From the NCBI RefSeq assembly GCF_002095475.1, contig NZ_MLFR01000009.1, positions 1 through 64,000 on the forward strand: DNA of 64,000 bases, read 5' to 3'. Source of the DNA: Pantoea rwandensis. GTDB taxonomy: Bacteria; Pseudomonadota; Gammaproteobacteria; Enterobacterales; Enterobacteriaceae. The notes below the pieces were generated by a model. It saw nothing but the letters and a program-made list of their open reading frames with translations. It did no database searches and was not told the DNA's origin. This document shows, piece by piece, positions 43,070 to 53,657 of this stretch; position 1 is the first letter of the stretch; each line of letters begins with the position of its first letter. The position numbers were made by a program, and so were the translations under genes.

Positions 43070-45198
43070 TGAGTCCATCCGCATTCCATTTACAGATGCG
43101 CCTCGATCATGTCGGTGTCATCACCATCGATGTGCCTGGCGAGAAGATGAACACGCTCAGGGCCGAGTTTGTATCACAAATTAAAGCGGTGCTGGCCGAA
43201 GCGCGTAGTAACCCACAATTGGCAGGATTAGTGTTGATTTCGGGTAAGAGCGATAACTTTGTGGCGGGTGCTGATATCAGCATGATAGCCAAATGCCAGA
43301 CCGCAGAGGAAGCCGAAGCATTGGCGCGCCAGGGACAGGAAGTGATGGCGGAAATTGCCGCGTTACCCTTCCCGGTGGTGGCGGCCATTCATGGCGCTTG
43401 CCTCGGTGGGGGTCTTGAACTGGCGCTCGCCTGTAGCGCTCGTATCTGCTCGCTGGATGAGAAAACCCGGCTAGGACTGCCAGAGGTGCAGTTAGGTTTA
43501 TTGCCGGGTTCTGGCGGCACCCAAAGGCTGCCAAAACTGATCGGCGTGCCGCAGGCGTTACCGTTAATACTCAGTGGCAAACAGCTGCGTGCCAAACAGG
43601 CGTTGAAGCTCGGTGTGGTTGACGATGCAGTTCCGCTATCCATTCTGCTTGAGACAGCAATTGCACAGGTACATAAAGGAAAGGTATTACGGCGTGAGCT
43701 GACGCTTCGCGATCGCATCATGCAGGCTCCCATGGTGCGTTCCTTATTATTTGCGATGGCAAAACGTCAGACCGACAGCAAAACCCAGGGCAATTATCCA
43801 GCAACAGATCGCATCCTGCAGGTCGTTCGCATAGGACTGGAGCAGGGCAGCAACGCCGGGCACGCCGCCGAGGCGCGCGCTTTTGGTCAGTTGGCGATGA
43901 CGCCAGAATCAGCCGCACTGCGTAGTCTGTTTTTTGCATCGACCGCCATCAAGAAAGAGGCGATGGCAGACGCAGAACCACGGCCACTGAAACACATTGG
44001 TGTGCTGGGTGGTGGGCTGATGGGCGGAGGCATAGCCAGCGTCACTGCACTGAAAGCCGGTTCACCGGTGCGTATTAAAGACGTCGATCTCAACGGCGTG
44101 AATCATGCGTTGCAGTACAGTTGGGATCTGCTGAGCCAAAAGGTTAAGCGACGCCAGATGAAACCCGCTGAACGGCAACAACAGATGGCTCGCATCAGCG
44201 GCGGGACTGATTATCAGGGGTTTAGTCATCGCGATGTTGTGGTTGAAGCCGTATTTGAAGATTTAGCGCTCAAACAGCAGATGGTGGCGGAGGTCGAGAA
44301 TCACTGCCAGCCGCAGACGATTTTTGCTTCTAACACCTCATCGTTGCCGATCGGGGATATCGCAGCCAATGCGCAGCGACCAGAGAATGTGATTGGTCTG
44401 CATTATTTTAGTCCCGTCGACAAGATGCCGCTGGTGGAGGTGATTCCCCATGCGGGGACCTCAGCCGCAACTCTGGCAACCACCGTAAAACTGGCGCGTC
44501 AGCAGGGAAAAACAGCGATAGTGGTGGCCGATCGGCCTGGTTTCTACGTCAACCGTATTCTCGCACCCTATATAAATGAAGCCATGCGCTGTCTTTTGGA
44601 AGGTGAACCGGTTGAGCATATTGACCGCGCGCTGGTTAAATTCGGTTTCCCGGTTGGACCGTTACAGTTATTGGATGAAGTGGGTATTGATGTCGGCAGC
44701 AAAATCAGTCCCATCTTAAAGCAAGCTTATGGTGAGCGATTTAGCGCGCCGGAGGCGGTGAACGCCATCCTCGCCGACGGCAGAAAAGGGCGTAAAAACA
44801 AAAAAGGTTTCTACCTTTACACCCGTTCGCGTTGGCCGGGTCAGCGCAAAGTTGATGACAGCCTCTATACGTTGCTGAATATCAAACCCCTGGCTAAACA
44901 GAGTGAAAAGCAGATTGCAGAGCGTTGTGTGCTGATGATGCTAAACGAAGCGGCACGTTGCCTCGATGAGGGCGTGATTCGCAGTGCGCGCGATGGTGAT
45001 ATTGCCGCCGTGTTTGGCATCGGTTTTCCCCCATTCTTGGGTGGTCCATTCCACTATATGGATCAACGTGGGGGGCTTGACATCGTCAACACATTACGCG
45101 CATTAATGCAGCAACAGGGTGAACGTTTTGTGCCCTGTGAAGCTTTGATGACAATGTCAGAAGCGCAAACGAATTTTTACACTTCTGCACAATCATGA
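43069..45198 (+). CDS. fadJ: fatty-acid oxidation complex alpha subunit FadJ
   Basis: A 709-residue multifunctional enzyme. Residues 1 to about 190 form an enoyl-CoA hydratase with Glu117 (GGGLELALA) and Glu139 ([16 protein letters not shown]); residues about 300-490 form the NAD-binding 3-hydroxyacyl-CoA dehydrogenase ([15 protein letters not shown]) with the catalytic [16 protein letters not shown]; the C-terminal helical part follows. It pairs with FadI. Length compares with E. coli FadJ (714). Co-transcribed with fadI under FadR control. Confidence 0.95.
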   Translation: MSPSAFHLQMRLDHVGVITIDVPGEKMNTLRAEFVSQIKAVLAEARSNPQLAGLVLISGKSDNFVAGADISMIAKCQTAEEAEALARQGQEVMAEIAALPFPVVAAIHGACLGGGLELALACSARICSLDEKTRLGLPEVQLGLLPGSGGTQRLPKLIGVPQALPLILSGKQLRAKQALKLGVVDDAVPLSILLETAIAQVHKGKVLRRELTLRDRIMQAPMVRSLLFAMAKRQTDSKTQGNYPATDRILQVVRIGLEQGSNAGHAAEARAFGQLAMTPESAALRSLFFASTAIKKEAMADAEPRPLKHIGVLGGGLMGGGIASVTALKAGSPVRIKDVDLNGVNHALQYSWDLLSQKVKRRQMKPAERQQQMARISGGTDYQGFSHRDVVVEAVFEDLALKQQMVAEVENHCQPQTIFASNTSSLPIGDIAANAQRPENVIGLHYFSPVDKMPLVEVIPHAGTSAATLATTVKLARQQGKTAIVVADRPGFYVNRILAPYINEAMRCLLEGEPVEHIDRALVKFGFPVGPLQLLDEVGIDVGSKISPILKQAYGERFSAPEAVNAILADGRKGRKNKKGFYLYTRSRWPGQRKVDDSLYTLLNIKPLAKQSEKQIAERCVLMMLNEAARCLDEGVIRSARDGDIAAVFGIGFPPFLGGPFHYMDQRGGLDIVNTLRALMQQQGERFVPCEALMTMSEAQTNFYTSAQS

Positions 45199-45270
45199 AT
45201 AGGCGCACAGATTCAGCGGGTTAGTTATGGCGTGATGGAGTAGGTGCTTCGGCGCCATTCTGAGATATGC

Positions 45271-45300
45271 TTATTTAATAAACAACCGGTTGACTATACT
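45271..45300 (+). promoter_or_regulatory. possible sixA promoter
   Basis: A weak -35 TTATTT (45271-45276) and a good -10 TATACT (45295-45300), spacing 18, 94 bp before sixA. No terminator is visible after fadJ, so read-through is also possible. Confidence 0.4.
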
Positions 45301-45393
45301 GAAGCCATTGGGGTAAAACACAGCGTTCATTCGTAGAATGACGCGTCTGGTGCTGTGGTACCCGACGATATCGACAAACAACAGCGGTGCTTT

Positions 45394-45876
45394 ATGCAAG
45401 TTTTTATCATGCGTCATGGCGACGCAGCTCTGGAAGCAGCGAGTGATTCGGTTCGCCCTTTAACGATCTGTGGTTGTGACGAATCGCGTCAGATGGCGAG
45501 TTGGCTGAATGGCCAGGCGCTGGATATCGAACGGGTGTTAGTGAGCCCTTATTTGCGTGCTGAGCAGACACTCGCGACGGTGCGCGAAGCCCTGAAATTA
45601 CCGGAAGGGCAGGATGTGCTGCCTGAACTCACGCCGGGTGGTGATCCTGGCATGGTGGCCTGTTATCTCCAGGCACTGGCACAGAAGGGTGTAAAATCGG
45701 CGTTGGTTATTTCACATCTGCCGCTGGTGGGCTATCTGGTTTCAGAACTTTGCCCGCAGGAAGCGCCACCGATGTTCGCGACCTCGGCTATCGCCTATGT
45801 GAACTTTGATGCAGAAGCCTGCGAAGGCAAACTGGAGTGGCAGGTCAGCCCGTCTAAATTGGCCAAAGCGATGTAA
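45394..45876 (+). CDS. sixA: phosphohistidine phosphatase SixA
   Basis: A 160-residue phosphatase of the histidine phosphatase superfamily. The catalytic RHG motif is Arg7-His8-Gly9 (MQVFIMRHGDA); the second His lies in LVISHLPLVG. In E. coli SixA removes phosphate from histidine of phosphotransfer proteins (ArcB, PtsNTR). I chose ATG 45394, giving the E. coli N-terminus; an earlier ATG would add 13 residues. The FadJ-SixA-SmrB order is the E. coli order. Confidence 0.94.
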   Translation: MQVFIMRHGDAALEAASDSVRPLTICGCDESRQMASWLNGQALDIERVLVSPYLRAEQTLATVREALKLPEGQDVLPELTPGGDPGMVACYLQALAQKGVKSALVISHLPLVGYLVSELCPQEAPPMFATSAIAYVNFDAEACEGKLEWQVSPSKLAKAM

Positions 45877-45891
45877 ATTCGCCCGTTCTAT

Positions 45892-45917
45892 GGGCCGCAG
45901 CAGCGGCCCTTTCCTTT
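45892..45917 (+). terminator. terminator of sixA
   Basis: Perfect seven-bp stem GGGCCGC-AGCA-GCGGCCC followed by TTTCCTTTT. Confidence 0.85.
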
Positions 45918-45922
45918 TCCGC

Positions 45923-46030
45923 GTCATACTTCGAGCAGCAACACTATTGGCTGCTACATCCACCCCAGTGACTTACGCCTGTAAGCTCACCGATACGAAT
46001 CCGCTTACCGCCTTATTACCGTTTGAATAA
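45923..46030. repeat. degenerate palindromic intergenic element, copy 1
   Basis: Begins GTCATACTTCGAGCAGCAA, contains the central hairpin GTGACTTAC-GCCT-GTAAGCTCAC (45968-45990) and ends TTTGAATAACTGCGG. The shape, TIR-like ends around a CACTTAC..GTAAG core, resembles a mobile non-coding palindromic element I recall from Enterobacterales genomes (typical end: TTCGAGTTGCA, CTCGAATTATTT). It fills the sixA-smrB gap. Confidence 0.5.
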
Positions 46031-46057
46031 CTGCGGTTAAAAGTGCTGGGTGTTTAT

Positions 46058-46606
46058 TTAGGGCAGTTCTGGCGGTTGCCACTCTTCCACTTCAATCAGC
46101 ACCAGCAATGCGGCATCGCCACCAAACAGTTTTGGTGCCTGATGGAACGCCATCACATGCGGATGTTGCGCCAGCCACAGCGGTGTTTGCTGCTTGAGGA
46201 TATGCTTGCCGTGGCCAGTCATCACACTGGCACAGAACAAGTGTTCGCGGCGGCAGGCAGCAATCAGCGCACCTAACTCCTGTTTCGCCTGTTGCTGTCT
46301 TAACCCGTGTAAATCCAAAAAAATCTCTGGGGTGTAATCGCCCCGACGTAATTTCTTTAATTCGTAGTGGCTGACATCAGCGCGCACGTAACGCATCGGG
46401 CCGTCACTGGAGAGCAGCGGCTGAAATTCATCGGAGAAGTAATGGCTGTTATCAGCCTGCTCGGAAAGCAGTCTTTTAAGCGGTACTTCGCGTGTTTTCA
46501 CTACCGATTTATGCACGATAGTGTCTTGTTTCAGCTTGCGCGTCCCGCTCATTAATTCGCGGAACAGTGACTGATCGTCCTGGCTTAGCGGCGTTTTCTT
46601 ACTCAT
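46058..46606 (-). CDS. smrB: ribosome rescue endonuclease SmrB
   Basis: A 182-residue endonuclease with a C-terminal Smr domain that cuts mRNA between collided ribosomes. The conserved DLHG motif ([15 protein letters not shown]) and TGHGKHIL motif lie in the last 90 residues; the N-terminal part carries [20 protein letters not shown]. Close to E. coli SmrB (183 aa). Divergent from prmB. ATG follows the minus-strand leader TTATCGAGCC, a weak ribosome site. Confidence 0.95.
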   Translation of the reverse strand: MSKKTPLSQDDQSLFRELMSGTRKLKQDTIVHKSVVKTREVPLKRLLSEQADNSHYFSDEFQPLLSSDGPMRYVRADVSHYELKKLRRGDYTPEIFLDLHGLRQQQAKQELGALIAACRREHLFCASVMTGHGKHILKQQTPLWLAQHPHVMAFHQAPKLFGGDAALLVLIEVEEWQPPELP

Positions 46607-46763
46607 GGCTCGATAATAGGGTTAAAAGGCTGGTCATCAACCGGTGACATACCTTAACGCGGGCCGTTAACAAATGTCAGCTTTTTCGCCTTGCTGCGCT
46701 GAATTCTGCCCGGCTTCGTGGCAAACTATCGGCCGATTGATTTTAAGGCCTGCGGAGGGCTAC

Positions 46764-47696
46764 GTGGACAAGATTTTCGTCGATGAGGCAGTGAGTGAAC
46801 TGCACACCATTCAGGATATGCTGCGCTGGGCTGTCAGCCGTTTTTCGGCGGCAGGCATTTGGTACGGGCACGGCACGGACAATCCTTGGGACGAAGCCGT
46901 TCAACTGGTTCTGCCTACGCTTTGGTTGCCGCTGGATATTCCCGAAGATATGCGCCATGCGCGCCTTACTGCCAGTGAGCGTCACCGTATTGTTGAACGC
47001 GTAATTCGCCGCGTCAACGAGCGCATTCCGGTGGCCTATCTCACCAATAAAGCTTGGTTCTGCGGTCATGAGTTCTATGTCGACGAACGCGTGTTAGTGC
47101 CGCGTTCACCGATCGGCGAGCTGATCGAAAACCGCTTTGCCGGTCTGATTGGCGAACAACCCCATCATATTCTCGACATGTGCACTGGCAGCGGCTGTAT
47201 TGCCATTGCCTGCGCTTACGCCTTCCCAGAAGCCGAAGTGGATGCGGTTGATATTTCTACCGATGCGCTGGCGGTGGCTGAGCAAAACATCGAAGAACAT
47301 GGTTTGATGAACCACGTCACGCCGATTCGCGCCGATCTGTTCCGTGGTCTGCCGCAGGTGAAATATGACCTGATCGTCACCAATCCACCGTATGTTGATG
47401 CGGAAGATATGGACGATCTGCCAAACGAATATCGCCATGAGCCAGAACTTGGCTTAGCAGCGGGCAGTGATGGCCTGAAACTGGTGCGCCGTATTCTGTC
47501 CTGCGCGCCAGATTATCTGAGCGAGCAGGGCGTGCTGATTTGCGAAGTGGGCAACAGCATGGTGCACATGATTGAGCAGTATCCGGATGTGCCATTCACC
47601 TGGCTGGAGTTTGATAACGGTGGTGACGGCGTATTCATGCTGACGCGCGAACAGATTGTCGCGGCGCAGCATCATTTCTCTTTCTATAAAGACTAA
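46764..47696 (+). CDS. prmB: ribosomal protein L3 (uL3) glutamine methyltransferase PrmB
   Basis: A 310-residue SAM-dependent methyltransferase that methylates a Gln of ribosomal protein uL3. The NPPY motif is in [15 protein letters not shown]; the SAM-binding loop is [20 protein letters not shown]. The sequence is nearly collinear with E. coli PrmB (310 aa). The start is GTG at 46764 with GGAGGG seven bases upstream; an upstream in-frame ATG would add 30 residues without similarity. A hairpin GGGCGAGCGCTCGCCC lies between it and aroC (47703-47718). Confidence 0.95.
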   Translation: MDKIFVDEAVSELHTIQDMLRWAVSRFSAAGIWYGHGTDNPWDEAVQLVLPTLWLPLDIPEDMRHARLTASERHRIVERVIRRVNERIPVAYLTNKAWFCGHEFYVDERVLVPRSPIGELIENRFAGLIGEQPHHILDMCTGSGCIAIACAYAFPEAEVDAVDISTDALAVAEQNIEEHGLMNHVTPIRADLFRGLPQVKYDLIVTNPPYVDAEDMDDLPNEYRHEPELGLAAGSDGLKLVRRILSCAPDYLSEQGVLICEVGNSMVHMIEQYPDVPFTWLEFDNGGDGVFMLTREQIVAAQHHFSFYKD

Positions 47697-47742
47697 AAAT
47701 CGGGGCGAGCGCTCGCCCGCAACATCGCAACAAGGAACCACA

Positions 47743-48828
47743 ATGGCCGGAAACAGCATCGGACAAGTTTTTCGCGTAACCACCTTTGGCGAGTCGCACG
47801 GTATTGCGCTGGGCTGCATTGTTGATGGCGTGCCACCCGGCATTCCCCTGACGGAAGCGGATATTCAGCACGATCTCGATCGCCGCCGTCCTGGCACGTC
47901 GCGCTATACCACACAGCGCCGTGAACCGGATCAGGTGAAAATTTTGTCTGGCGTGTTTGAGGGCGTCACCACGGGGACCTCTATCGGCCTGCTGATTGAA
48001 AATACCGATCAGCGTTCGCAGGACTACGGCGCAATCAAAGATCTGTTCCGTCCAGGTCATGCGGATTACACCTACGAGCAGAAATACGGCCTGCGTGACT
48101 ATCGCGGCGGCGGTCGTTCATCCGCACGTGAAACCGCGATGCGTGTTGCCGCAGGTGCAATCGCTAAGAAATATTTGCAGATGAAGCATGGCATCCAGGT
48201 GCGTGGCTATCTGGCGCAGATTGGTGATGTCGCCTGCGAGCTGAAAGACTGGAGCATTGTCGAAGAGAATCCGTTCTTCTGCCCGGATGCGTCAAAGTTG
48301 GAAGCACTGGACGAACTGATGCGTGGCCTGAAGAAAGAAGGCGACTCAATCGGCGCGAAAGTGACCGTGATGGCCGAAAACGTGCCGCCTGGTCTGGGCG
48401 AGCCGGTATTTGATCGTCTCGATGCCGATCTGGCGCATGCCTTGATGAGCATCAATGCGGTAAAAGGCATTGAAATCGGCGACGGATTTGCCGTTGTGAG
48501 CCAACGCGGTAGCCAGCATCGTGATGAAATTCGTGCCGACGGTTTTCAGAGCAACCATGCGGGTGGCATTTTGGGCGGAATCAGCAGCGGTCAGACTATC
48601 AGCGCGAATCTGGCCATGAAGCCGACTTCCAGCATCACCGTGCCGGGTAAAACCATCACCCGTGATGGCGAGGAAGTGGAAATGATCACCAAAGGTCGCC
48701 ACGATCCTTGTGTCGGTATTCGTGCGGTACCGATTGCCGAAGCGATGATGGCGATTGTGTTGATGGACCACCTGCTGCGCCAGCGTGCGCAAAACGGTGA
48801 CGTCAACAGCAACGTACCGCGCTGGTAA
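47743..48828 (+). CDS. aroC: chorismate synthase
   Basis: A 361-residue enzyme converting 5-enolpyruvylshikimate 3-phosphate to chorismate with reduced FMN, the last common step for aromatic amino acids. Signatures: [39 protein letters not shown] and [17 protein letters not shown]. The length equals the E. coli protein. ATG with AAGGAA upstream; a 29-residue upstream extension is not supported. mepA follows seven bases after the stop. Confidence 0.96.
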   Translation: MAGNSIGQVFRVTTFGESHGIALGCIVDGVPPGIPLTEADIQHDLDRRRPGTSRYTTQRREPDQVKILSGVFEGVTTGTSIGLLIENTDQRSQDYGAIKDLFRPGHADYTYEQKYGLRDYRGGGRSSARETAMRVAAGAIAKKYLQMKHGIQVRGYLAQIGDVACELKDWSIVEENPFFCPDASKLEALDELMRGLKKEGDSIGAKVTVMAENVPPGLGEPVFDRLDADLAHALMSINAVKGIEIGDGFAVVSQRGSQHRDEIRADGFQSNHAGGILGGISSGQTISANLAMKPTSSITVPGKTITRDGEEVEMITKGRHDPCVGIRAVPIAEAMMAIVLMDHLLRQRAQNGDVNSNVPRW

Positions 48829-48835
48829 GCCACTG

Positions 48836-49660
48836 ATGCGCCGCCTGCTCACCACCGTTGCCGCGCTGTTGTGCAGTGCGGCCGCCTTTGCCGCCACGCC
48901 GTGGCAGCAAATCCATCAGCCCATTGCGGGCAGCCCACAGTCGATTGGTGGTTTCGCCAATGGCTGTATCGTGGGTGCGCAGCAATTGCCGCTCAACTCG
49001 CCAAACTATCAAGTGATGCGCCAGGATCAACGGCGCTACTTCGGCCATCCCGATCTTATTGCTTTTATTCAACGCCTGAGTACGCAGGTGCATCAGCTGC
49101 AGTTAGGGCAGGTTTTGATTGGTGATATGGGCATGGCGGCCGGTGGGCGCTTTAGCAGTGGTCATGCCAGTCATCAAACCGGGCTGGATGTTGATATCTG
49201 GCTGCAACTGCCGCAAACGCGCTGGACGTCGCAGCAACTGCTGAAGCCGCAGCCGCTGGATCTGGTGGCAGCAGACGATAAGCAAGTCATTGCGCGTCAC
49301 TGGCAGCCGCAAATCGATAGTCTGATTAAGTTGGCAGCCAAAGATGATGAAGTGACACGCATCTTCGTCAATCCAGCGATTAAAAAGCAATTATGTGCCG
49401 ATGCGGGTAGCGATCGTGCATGGTTGAATAAGGTCCGCCCCTGGTTCGCGCACCGTGCACATATGCATGTGCGTTTGCGCTGTCCGGCGGGCAGTCTGGA
49501 GTGCGAAGATCAGGCCGCTCCGCCGCCAGGTGATGGCTGTGGTGCTGAACTCGACAGCTGGTTCTTGCCCAAAAAACCAGGCAGCACTCCGCCAGTGAAG
49601 AAAGCGCCGCCGCCGTTGCCACCATCTTGTCAGGCACTGTTAGATCGCCATTTATTATAA
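48836..49660 (+). CDS. mepA: penicillin-insensitive murein endopeptidase MepA
   Basis: A 274-residue periplasmic zinc endopeptidase (LAS family) that cuts DD- and LD-cross-links in peptidoglycan. Signal peptide [20 protein letters not shown]. Zinc ligands by position: His110, His113, Asp120 ([13 protein letters not shown]) and His211 (HMHVRL). Cys residues probably form disulfides as in E. coli MepA (274 aa). Seven bases after aroC; the gene order aroC-mepA is the E. coli order. ATG 48836 is the first residue of the signal peptide; an earlier in-frame ATG reads into aroC. Confidence 0.95.
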   Translation: MRRLLTTVAALLCSAAAFAATPWQQIHQPIAGSPQSIGGFANGCIVGAQQLPLNSPNYQVMRQDQRRYFGHPDLIAFIQRLSTQVHQLQLGQVLIGDMGMAAGGRFSSGHASHQTGLDVDIWLQLPQTRWTSQQLLKPQPLDLVAADDKQVIARHWQPQIDSLIKLAAKDDEVTRIFVNPAIKKQLCADAGSDRAWLNKVRPWFAHRAHMHVRLRCPAGSLECEDQAAPPPGDGCGAELDSWFLPKKPGSTPPVKKAPPPLPPSCQALLDRHLL

Positions 49661-49735
49661 CAATTTGTAGAGGCGCGCTTGGGTGCGCCAGCTGGTGGCT
49701 TTAAGGCCCCTCTACGCTGTATTTTAAGGATTATC

Positions 49736-50533
49736 ATGGAGTGGTTTGTTGTCAGCCCGTGGATTCTCTGCGTGCTGTTTCTGGTTGCGGTACTGGCGGC
49801 GTTTATCGACTCCATCGCAGGCGGTGGCGGTTTACTTACCGTGCCTTCTTTACTCGCCGCTGGGCTTTCCCCCGCACAGGCCCTAGCCACGAATAAGCTC
49901 CAGTCGGTGGGGGGATCCTTCTCCGCTAGCCTCTACTTTGTTCGGCGCGGTGCGGTGAAATTGCGTGAACAGCGGCTCAATATCGCGATGACCTTTATTG
50001 GTGGAGTATGCGGCACCGTATTGATCCAGCATATTCAGGCCGATGTGCTGCGTCAGATCCTGCCAATATTGCTGATCAGCATTGGTTTATGGTTCCTGCT
50101 GATGCCACGTCTGGGTGAAGCAGATCGCGAACATCGCCTGCAAGGGTTGGCCTATGCATTGGTGGGCGGCGGCTGCGTTGGTTTCTATGATGGCTTTTTT
50201 GGACCGGGTGCCGGTTCATTCTATGCGCTGGCATTTGTTACGCTGTGTGGATTCAATCTGGCCAAAGCGACGGCCCACGCCAAAGTCCTAAATTTCACCT
50301 CTAACTTCAGTAGCCTGCTGTTCTTTATGTTTGGTGGAAAGGTGGTTTGGGGCACTGGCGTGATTATGCTGATCGGTGCATTTTTAGGTGCACGCCTGGG
50401 TGCAAGACTGGTGCTAAGCCGCGGTCAGAAGCTGATTCGCCCGATGGTGGTAACGGTCTCAGCGGTCATGAGCGCCAAATTGTTATGGGATAGTCACGGC
50501 AGCGCGATACTGGCGTGGATGGCCACCCTGTAA
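49736..50533 (+). CDS. yfcA: TauE/SafE-family permease YfcA
   Basis: A 265-residue, eight-helix inner-membrane protein of the TSUP (TauE/SafE) family, whose members move sulfite, sulfonates or sulfur-containing anions. Two repeats each hold the family segment: FIDSIAGGGGLLTVPSLLAA and YDGFFGPGAGSFYALAFVTL. It matches E. coli YfcA (269 aa), a protein of unproven substrate. ATG 49736 with AAGGAT upstream. Follows mepA by 75 bp. Confidence 0.93.
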   Translation: MEWFVVSPWILCVLFLVAVLAAFIDSIAGGGGLLTVPSLLAAGLSPAQALATNKLQSVGGSFSASLYFVRRGAVKLREQRLNIAMTFIGGVCGTVLIQHIQADVLRQILPILLISIGLWFLLMPRLGEADREHRLQGLAYALVGGGCVGFYDGFFGPGAGSFYALAFVTLCGFNLAKATAHAKVLNFTSNFSSLLFFMFGGKVVWGTGVIMLIGAFLGARLGARLVLSRGQKLIRPMVVTVSAVMSAKLLWDSHGSAILAWMATL

Positions 50534-50601
50534 ACCAATACTCGTCAAGACGGGCGACCAGTGCGACAATGGCAATAATTTTTTTTAAAGATTAAAATAT
50601 T

Positions 50602-51147
50602 ATGAGTACAGAACATCATTACCAGCAGCTGGTAGACATTTTTGATGGCTGCTTTGTTGACGACTTTCAGACCCGTCTAATTAAAGGCGACGATGAACCT
50701 ATCTATCTTCCAGCGGATGAGGAATCGCCGTGGAACCGTGTGGTGTTTGCTCATGGTTTTTATGCCAGCGCACTGCATGAGATTTCCCACTGGTGCATTG
50801 CGGGTGAAGCACGCCGCAAGTTGGTGGATTTTGGTTACTGGTATTGCCCGGATGGACGCGATGCGCAAACGCAAAGCCAGTTCGAGTCGGTAGAGGTGAA
50901 GCCACAGGCACTGGAATGGATGTTTTGTGTTGCGGCAGGCTTCCCCTTCAATGTCAGCTGCGACAACCTCGAAGGAGAATGTGAGCCAGATCGTATCGCA
51001 TTCCAGCGCAAGGTCCATGCTCAAGTGATGGCCCATTTTGAGCAGGGCATTCCGGCTCGTCCCGCTCGATTTATCGATGCGTTAACAAACTATTACGGTA
51101 CACCTGCGCTGACGGCGGCACATTTTCCGTGGCCGGAAGATCTGTGA
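50602..51147 (+). CDS. epmC: elongation factor P hydroxylase EpmC
   Basis: A 181-residue hydroxylase that finishes modification of EF-P Lys34 (hydroxylation of the beta-lysyl-lysine). It retains HEISHW with His59, Glu60 and His63, a plausible iron site, and CPDGRDAQTQSQFESVEVKP. Strong match to E. coli EpmC (YfcM, 182 aa). An AT-rich leader precedes the ATG. The yfcL gene follows 31 bp later. Confidence 0.94.
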   Translation: MSTEHHYQQLVDIFDGCFVDDFQTRLIKGDDEPIYLPADEESPWNRVVFAHGFYASALHEISHWCIAGEARRKLVDFGYWYCPDGRDAQTQSQFESVEVKPQALEWMFCVAAGFPFNVSCDNLEGECEPDRIAFQRKVHAQVMAHFEQGIPARPARFIDALTNYYGTPALTAAHFPWPEDL

Positions 51148-51178
51148 TTCGCCAGCCCATAATTAAAGGATAGAAGAG

Positions 51179-51460
51179 ATGATCGTAGAATTTGAAACAC
51201 GCATCCTGGCTTTGATTGACGATATGGTTGATCACGCCAGTGACGACGAGCTATTTGCCGGTGGCTATCTGCGTGGTCATCTGACCCTGGCGGTGGCTGA
51301 GATTGAAATCAGCGGTGAACACACGCCTGAAGCGCTGCAGATTCACGTTACCAATAGTCTGCAAAAAGCCATTGCTGCGGGTGAACTGTCGCCACGCGAT
51401 CAAGCCTTGGTGATTGGCATGTGGGATAACTTGTTCCTTCAGGCTCGTCAGCCCGCATAA
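51179..51460 (+). CDS. yfcL: YfcL family protein
   Basis: A 93-residue cytosolic protein matching E. coli YfcL (92 aa): [40 protein letters not shown]. Function unknown; it stands between epmC and mnmC in many enterobacteria. A terminator hairpin (GGGGCG-TTTTCT-CGCCCC plus TTGTTTT) follows six bases past the stop. Confidence 0.93.
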   Translation: MIVEFETRILALIDDMVDHASDDELFAGGYLRGHLTLAVAEIEISGEHTPEALQIHVTNSLQKAIAAGELSPRDQALVIGMWDNLFLQARQPA

Positions 51461-51466
51461 CAACAT

Positions 51467-51491
51467 GGGGCGTTTTCTCGCCCCTTGTTTT
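51467..51491 (+). terminator. terminator of yfcL
   Basis: Stem GGGGCG-TTTTCT-CGCCCC, then TTGTTTT. It overlaps the end of mnmC by two bases. Confidence 0.8.
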
Positions 51492-53502
51492 ACCGTCCGG
51501 CTTTCTTCCCCTTCAGCAATTTTCTTATCCAGTAGCGGTTTGGATTCATGGCCGATAACGTCGTGGTGTCCAACGGTTGTGGTTCACCGCTCATCTGCGC
51601 TGCTAACACTTCTGCCGCCAATGGCGCACTGCACAAGCCGCGCGAGCCCAGCGCACCCAACACAAACAAGCCGCTATAAGTAGGAGCCTCGGTAATGTTT
51701 TCGCCACGCACACGTTGTTCCGGTAAATCCGCATATTGTGCCAGTGTTGCCTCATAATCTGGCGCGCTGCCGCTCATCGGTAAATGATCGCGCGTTGCGC
51801 AGCGGACCCCATTACGCGCTTCATTATCGCTGACATCCACCTGTAACGGCCATTCCGCATCGGGTAAGCAATCAATGAGCCGCTGGCGGTTTTCCTGCTG
51901 ATCGTCAATGCGGAAAGCGGTGGCGGTATCACCACGGTGGTAGCTGGCACCAACACAATGCGTATTGAACGTTGGGCTAACCGGGGTGAGATATCCGTCG
52001 TAGCAGAGTACCGTTTTCAGGGTGCCCAGCATCGGTGTGGTGGGGACATGGCTGACCTGACCGGCGACCGGATAAACCGGTAGATCTTTGCTCTGTTGGA
52101 TCTCCAGCAGCGCATGACCATTGGCAAGTACCACCTGTGCATGTTGCACGGCTGGCTGGTCGCTGAATTGCAGTGTCCAGCTATCATCGCGACGTTCCAG
52201 TTGCGTAACGCGATGCAACCAGTGGACGCGTAAGCCCAGTGTTTGCGCGTACTCCAGCAGATTGCTGGTGAGTTGCGAAGGGGAGAGCCACCCCCCATGA
52301 GGATAGAAAATCCCACCCCATCGCGTATCGACCCCCGCCAACTGCTGCGCTTGTGCTTGATCAACGCCGTAGGCGATATCATGCGGCAGTCCCATGTTCA
52401 GCATCTGGGTGATCTTCTCGGCGCTTTTACTGTCCCAGCCAAGTTGTAAAACGCCGCTCCAGTCATGCTCAAACATCACGGGCAGTTGATCGTATAAACG
52501 ACGGGCAAAGGTGAACGCTGCTGGGAAAAAGGTGGCGAGCGCCGGATCGTGTTGGTTGAGCAGTGGATAAAGCGCACCCTGACGATTACCTGAAGCACCC
52601 AATGCCGGTGCTGCATCTGCACAATAAAGGGATACCTTCCAGCCTCGGCGTAGCAGCGCCAGCGCCAGAACGGCACTGGCTAAGCCACCGCCAACCAGCG
52701 CGACGTCTTGGCTACTGGTGGCGGGTCGCGCATACCAAGGCTGGCTATGAGGCAGATCAATCGTCTGTTCCATCACGCCTGTTAACATTTCACGCTTGTG
52801 GCCGAACCCTTTACGCTTCGCCACGGTGAAACCCGCTTCTTGCAATCCGCGACGGACAAAACCGGCGGCGGTAAAAGTGGCCAGCGTCCCGCCCGGTCGG
52901 GCCAGACGTGCCATGGCGGCGAACAGTTCAGGTGTCCACATTTCCGGATTTTTCGCGGGTGCGAAACCGTCTAAAAACCACGCATCAACTTGGGCGTGAA
53001 GACTGTCATCAAAGGTATTAATTAGCGCGTTAATATCTCCAAGCCAGAGATCGAGCGTGACTTTACCGCCGTTAAACAGTAAACGCTGGCAACCCGGTAG
53101 CGCTTGTGGCCACTGTTGCTGTAACTGCTCTGCCCAGGGCGCCAACTCTGGCCAGTGAGCATGGGCTGCCACCAAGTCGGTTTGCGTCAGTGGGAATTTT
53201 TCGCAGCTAATAAAGTGCAGGCGCTTAAGTGTGGCGTGCGGATGCGCATTGCAGAAGTCATCAAACGCTTGCCACAGGGTAAGAAAGTTAAGACCAGTCC
53301 CAAAACCGCTTTCCGCGACGATAAAAAGATCGCGCGAATGTTCGGCAAAGCGGACCGGAATTTGGTTGCCATTGAGGAAGACATAGCGCGTCTCTTCCAG
53401 TCCATTGTCGTTGGAGAAGTAGACGTCGTCGAATGCTCGGGAAACAGGTGTACCCTGATCATTCCAATTTAATTGCGCGTGTTCAACCGGGGATGATTTC
53501 AC
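51490..53502 (-). CDS. mnmC: bifunctional tRNA modification enzyme MnmC
   Basis: A 670-residue enzyme of the mnm5s2U pathway in tRNA wobble position 34. The N-terminal 250 residues form the SAM methyltransferase ([39 protein letters not shown]); the C-terminal 400 form the FAD-dependent oxidase that first removes the carboxymethyl ([40 protein letters not shown]). Aligns with E. coli MnmC (668 aa). Divergent from fabB with 155 bp between, which contain FadR and FabR-like sites. Confidence 0.95.
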   Translation of the reverse strand: MKSSPVEHAQLNWNDQGTPVSRAFDDVYFSNDNGLEETRYVFLNGNQIPVRFAEHSRDLFIVAESGFGTGLNFLTLWQAFDDFCNAHPHATLKRLHFISCEKFPLTQTDLVAAHAHWPELAPWAEQLQQQWPQALPGCQRLLFNGGKVTLDLWLGDINALINTFDDSLHAQVDAWFLDGFAPAKNPEMWTPELFAAMARLARPGGTLATFTAAGFVRRGLQEAGFTVAKRKGFGHKREMLTGVMEQTIDLPHSQPWYARPATSSQDVALVGGGLASAVLALALLRRGWKVSLYCADAAPALGASGNRQGALYPLLNQHDPALATFFPAAFTFARRLYDQLPVMFEHDWSGVLQLGWDSKSAEKITQMLNMGLPHDIAYGVDQAQAQQLAGVDTRWGGIFYPHGGWLSPSQLTSNLLEYAQTLGLRVHWLHRVTQLERRDDSWTLQFSDQPAVQHAQVVLANGHALLEIQQSKDLPVYPVAGQVSHVPTTPMLGTLKTVLCYDGYLTPVSPTFNTHCVGASYHRGDTATAFRIDDQQENRQRLIDCLPDAEWPLQVDVSDNEARNGVRCATRDHLPMSGSAPDYEATLAQYADLPEQRVRGENITEAPTYSGLFVLGALGSRGLCSAPLAAEVLAAQMSGEPQPLDTTTLSAMNPNRYWIRKLLKGKKAGR

Positions 53503-53578
53503 GGGAAAGGCTCATTTTTCAGGCAGTGGCGCGATTTTAGCGAGTGCCGTCACATGACGCAAATTTACAAAAGGAAAT

Positions 53579-53595
53579 GGCTGATCGGACTTGTT
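53579..53595 (+). promoter_or_regulatory. FadR-like activator site of fabB
   Basis: GGCTGATCGGACTTGTT matches the FadR consensus at most conserved positions. FadR is a known activator of fabB in E. coli. It sits directly left of the FabR palindrome. Confidence 0.7.
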
Positions 53596-53597
53596 CG

Positions 53598-53613
53598 GCT
53601 TACAACTGTAAGC
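53598..53613 (+). promoter_or_regulatory. FabR-type palindrome of fabB
   Basis: GCTTACA-AC-TGTAAGC, a perfect palindrome with arms resembling the FabR operator (TACA..TGTA). FabR represses fabB and fabA when unsaturated acyl-ACP is ample. A -10-like TAAGCT lies at its right edge. This site and the FadR-like site occupy adjacent bases, as in E. coli. Confidence 0.7.
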
Positions 53614-53657
53614 TAGAGTGCACGTCAATCCAAAAGAAGTGGAATGAGGACTATTGA

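Noticed and set aside
47702-47720. GGGCGAGCGCTCGCCC between prmB and aroC as a terminator
   Set aside because: A perfect palindrome without loop or T tract; aroC is probably transcribed through it, so it is noted only with prmB.
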